From NCBI GenBank assembly GCA_937895975.1, contig CALBLG010000171.1, positions 1 through 7,383 of the forward strand: 7,383 nt of DNA. The letters are read 5' to 3'. Shown here one piece after another: positions 5,455 through 7,383 of the stretch (positions within the stretch are counted from its first letter, which is position 1; every line of letters begins with the position of its first letter). The notes under the pieces were generated by a model. It was not told the DNA's origin, did no database searches, and saw only the letters and a program-made list of their open reading frames with translations. The translations under genes and the position numbers were made by a program. Source of the DNA: an uncultured Slackia sp. (GTDB taxonomy: Bacteria; Actinomycetota; Coriobacteriia; Coriobacteriales; Eggerthellaceae).

Positions 5455-5485
5455 CCTGCAAAACTCCCATCAGGCGTTTTGCAGG
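5455..5485. repeat. Perfect 10-bp inverted repeat in the divergent promoter region
   Basis: CCTGCAAAAC (5455-5464) and GTTTTGCAGG (5476-5485) are exact inverse copies 11 bp apart. Arm centres are 21 bp apart, two helical turns, which suits a dimeric DNA-binding protein. It lies midway between the LuxR gene and the divergent reductase gene, so it is a candidate operator for either. As RNA it would form a hairpin with an 11-nt loop and no U-tract. Confidence 0.5.
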
Positions 5486-5630
5486 CATTGATGAGGAAAT
5501 CAACAGTAATTGATGATAAGTTTTCGCCTCGGTTTTAACGGAAATGGACAATTCATGCCGATGGATTCGCTCCCCGAAAAGCGCATGATGCAAGCCAGAA
5601 GGCGGGCGAGGGGCCTGCCGACATGACATC

Positions 5631-5637
5631 AGGGAGG
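5631..5637 (+). promoter_or_regulatory. Shine-Dalgarno site of the flavoprotein
   Basis: AGGGAGG lies seven bases before ATG 5645-5647. It supports this start over the overlapping out-of-frame ATG at 5638. Confidence 0.85.
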
Positions 5638-5644
5638 ATGCATC

Positions 5645-7246
5645 ATGGATATCCAAAGCAAGGGAATGTCTCGCCGTTCTTTCCTCGGCGCAGGCGCGGT
5701 CGTAGCCGCAGGCGCGGCATTCGCAGGCCTTACAGGCTGCTCGCCGTCGGGCGAATCGAAGTCGGCCTCGAGCGCCTCTTCCGCCACCGAGGCAAAGGCC
5801 GAAACGCGCGACTTGGGCAGCGCGTCCTTCGAGATCACGAGCGACACCAAGCAGGCCGACGAAACCAAGGAAGTCGACATCGTCGTCGTCGGCTCCGGCA
5901 TGGGCGGCTTCTCTGCCGCGCTGACCGCGGTTGAGGAAGGCGCCAAGAGCGTCGTGCTGCTCGAGAAGAACAATTCCCTCGGCGGCTCCACGAACATGGC
6001 CGAATGCCCCGCTGGCGCCCGCCCGTTCGAGTACACCGAAGCCGAGGCACGCGAGGCCGCCGCTGGCGCCCAGGCCGATACGCAGGGCGTGAGCGACCCG
6101 ATGCTTCTGTACAGCATGTTCCGCGATGCCAAGGAAAACTTCGGCTGGCTGTTCGACACCCATGGCGTGGGTTGGACCAAGCAGGGCCAGGCTCCCGCGT
6201 TCTACGAGGGCGGCAATGGCAAGATCGCCATCGAGAAGCTCGCTGCGGCCGCCGAGAAAGAGGACGGCCTGGAAGTTCTGACCGAGACGCCGGCCACCCA
6301 GCTGCTGCTTGACGACGAGTACACCGTGACGGGTGTGCGCGCCAAGACCAAGGACGGCAAGTACATCGACTACAAGGCCAAGGCCGTCGTGCTGGCCACT
6401 GGCGGCATGTCCACCAACAAGACGCTGCTCGCCAACTACACCAGCCAAGACCTCGACAAGACCATCGGCTGGGGCCAGGGCCAAGACGGCGACGGCCACC
6501 TGATGGCCGAGCAGACGGCGCATGGCCGCGCGAATCACTTGGCCGTCGACTCCCTGTTCAACAACGTGAAGGATTTCAGCTACGACAGCGCGCTGGGCGT
6601 GTGCGTGGCCATGCAGCCGAGCAATTTCTGGGTTAACCAAGACGGCCTGCGCTTCATGAACGAGAACATCTCCTCCACCGCCGTTTCCGGCAAGGTCGTC
6701 GAGACGCAGGGCAGCGTGTGGTCGATCGTCGACGCCGACGGCATTGCGAAGTACGCCGCAGGCGGCTGCCAGCGCCACTATTCCGGATTCGCCGACAAAC
6801 TGGTGGGCAACCCCATCGACGGCCTGCAGGATGAAGTCGACAAGGCTGTTTCGGGCAACGACGAATGCTTCAAGGCCGACACCATCGCCGACTTGGCCAA
6901 GCAGATTGGCGTCGACGCCGACAACTTGGCTGCCGAAGTGAAGCTCTACAACGGCGGCACCGACACCGAATGGGGCAAGGAAGCCGAGAACATGTGGCCC
7001 ATCGCCACGGCTCCTTTCTACGCGTTCCGCATCTCTTCGGGCATGCTGAACACCTCTGGCGGCATCCGCATCAACACCAACTGCCAGGTCGTTGACGATC
7101 GCTACAAGCCCATCGCCGGCCTCTACGCCGCAGGCGTGTGCACGAGTGGCTGGGACGGCGAGGTATACGGCAACGGCACCTGCCAGGCCAACGCCCTGTA
7201 CTGCGGCCGCACCGCTGCCAAGCACATCGTGAAGAACCTGCTTTAG
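5645..7246 (+). CDS. Tat-exported FAD-dependent reductase (fumarate/urocanate reductase superfamily), probable lipoprotein
   Basis: This 533-residue flavoprotein probably reduces an organic acceptor outside the membrane during anaerobic respiration. The N-terminus has a Tat motif (SRRSFLG, residues 9-15), a hydrophobic run, and LTGC at 29-32, a lipobox that would anchor it through Cys32. A Ser/Ala-rich tether of about 45 residues follows. The Rossmann FAD site is VDIVVVGSGMGG (77-88) with the acidic residue E107; ATGG (251-254), GDG (282-284), DGLRFMNE (333-340), SGGIRIN (471-477) and GLYAAG (492-497) are further family landmarks. The Fcc3-type substrate residues appear absent: the HHTMGG histidines align with LNTSGG, and the arginine of HGxNRLGGNA is missing in the C-terminal EVYGNGTCQANAL. 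It is therefore unlikely to be a fumarate reductase; the substrate is unknown. There is no CXXCH haem or FMN-binding domain, so electrons must come from a separate partner not in this window. The gene is monocistronic, with its own terminator, divergent to the LuxR regulator. Confidence 0.92.
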   Translation: MDIQSKGMSRRSFLGAGAVVAAGAAFAGLTGCSPSGESKSASSASSATEAKAETRDLGSASFEITSDTKQADETKEVDIVVVGSGMGGFSAALTAVEEGAKSVVLLEKNNSLGGSTNMAECPAGARPFEYTEAEAREAAAGAQADTQGVSDPMLLYSMFRDAKENFGWLFDTHGVGWTKQGQAPAFYEGGNGKIAIEKLAAAAEKEDGLEVLTETPATQLLLDDEYTVTGVRAKTKDGKYIDYKAKAVVLATGGMSTNKTLLANYTSQDLDKTIGWGQGQDGDGHLMAEQTAHGRANHLAVDSLFNNVKDFSYDSALGVCVAMQPSNFWVNQDGLRFMNENISSTAVSGKVVETQGSVWSIVDADGIAKYAAGGCQRHYSGFADKLVGNPIDGLQDEVDKAVSGNDECFKADTIADLAKQIGVDADNLAAEVKLYNGGTDTEWGKEAENMWPIATAPFYAFRISSGMLNTSGGIRINTNCQVVDDRYKPIAGLYAAGVCTSGWDGEVYGNGTCQANALYCGRTAAKHIVKNLL

Positions 7247-7278
7247 ACTTTAGAACAATTCTTCCATACCCTCCCATG

Positions 7279-7315
7279 AAAGGGCCGTCCTCAGGGCGGC
7301 CCTTTTCCTTTATAT
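7279..7315 (+). terminator. Intrinsic terminator of the flavoprotein gene
   Basis: AAAGGGCCGTCC (7279-7290) pairs with GGGCGGCCCTTT (7294-7305), 12 pairs including one G-T, around the loop TCA. A T-rich tract follows (TTTTCCTTTATATT). It lies about 30 bp after the stop codon. Confidence 0.9.
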
Positions 7316-7343
7316 TCAACGGAAACGGCATTCAACGCATCCC

Positions 7344-7371
7344 TTGACAGCGTCTATTTCTTTCCTATACT
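7344..7371 (+). promoter_or_regulatory. Near-consensus sigma70 promoter for a gene beyond the right edge
   Basis: The -35 element TTGACA (7344-7349) is perfect and the -10 element TATACT (7366-7371) matches at five of six bases, with 16 bp between them. The transcript would start close to the window end, so its gene is not visible. Confidence 0.7.
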
Positions 7372-7383
7372 TATGAATGTTTG

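Larger units (their letters stand above)
5364..5644. other. Divergent intergenic region, LuxR regulator / flavoprotein
   Basis: A 281-bp AT-richer region holding the GTGCAC at 5392, the inverted repeat at 5455-5485, and two ATTGATGA direct repeats (near 5488 and 5509). No strong sigma70 promoter was found in either direction, which fits promoters that need an activator. The flavoprotein ribosome site is at 5631-5637. Confidence 0.55.

Noticed and set aside
5444..7225. 593-codon open frame on the minus strand opposite the flavoprotein
   Set aside because: It is the antisense shadow of a GC-rich gene: low-complexity Ala/Val/Gly-rich product, no recognisable motif, no ribosome site. The plus-strand protein has clear FAD and Tat motifs.

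Overview
The window looks like chromosome of a high-GC gut anaerobe of the Coriobacteriia, most likely Eggerthellaceae. This is inferred from three things: a membrane-bound LuxR-type one-component regulator with about 12 membrane segments, a Tat-exported FAD-dependent reductase of the fumarate/urocanate reductase superfamily beside it, and the codon and GC style. No species can be named from the sequence alone.

Layout. (1) Positions 1-878, minus strand: the N-terminal 292 codons of a class IV branched-chain amino acid aminotransferase (ilvE), cut by the left edge. (2) Positions 879-1572: a 694-bp stretch with no convincing protein gene. Its left part is the ilvE upstream region. Its right part has a near-consensus forward sigma70 promoter (1154-1182) that drives no credible ORF. 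Instead it reads into at least six back-to-back hairpins; four carry a C5 tract in the loop and three share the same 10-nt loop, CCACCCCCTT. I read this as an undescribed-looking structured small RNA. (3) Positions 1573-3450, minus: a 14-TM drug/H+-antiporter-type MFS transporter fused to a C-terminal pair of CBS domains. (4) Positions 3451-3893: a 443-bp regulatory region with four GTGCAC palindromes in 163 bp and a nested inverted repeat. (5) Positions 3894-5363, minus: the membrane LuxR regulator. (6) Positions 5364-5644: a divergent intergenic region with a perfect 10-bp inverted repeat. (7) Positions 5645-7246, plus: the Tat-lipoprotein flavoprotein reductase, followed by a clear intrinsic terminator and then a near-consensus promoter for a gene beyond the right edge.

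How the parts may work together (inference): the membrane LuxR protein probably senses a small molecule and controls the divergent reductase, the downstream MFS-CBS transporter, or both. The GTGCAC sites are candidate operators; one sits close to -41.5 relative to a predicted start site for the transporter, the usual position of a class II activator. The reductase would act outside the membrane on an organic electron acceptor, but its fumarate-binding residues are not conserved, so the substrate is unknown. The C-rich-loop RNA is independent of these genes and could act on Shine-Dalgarno or other G-rich mRNA sites, or as a protein-binding sponge.
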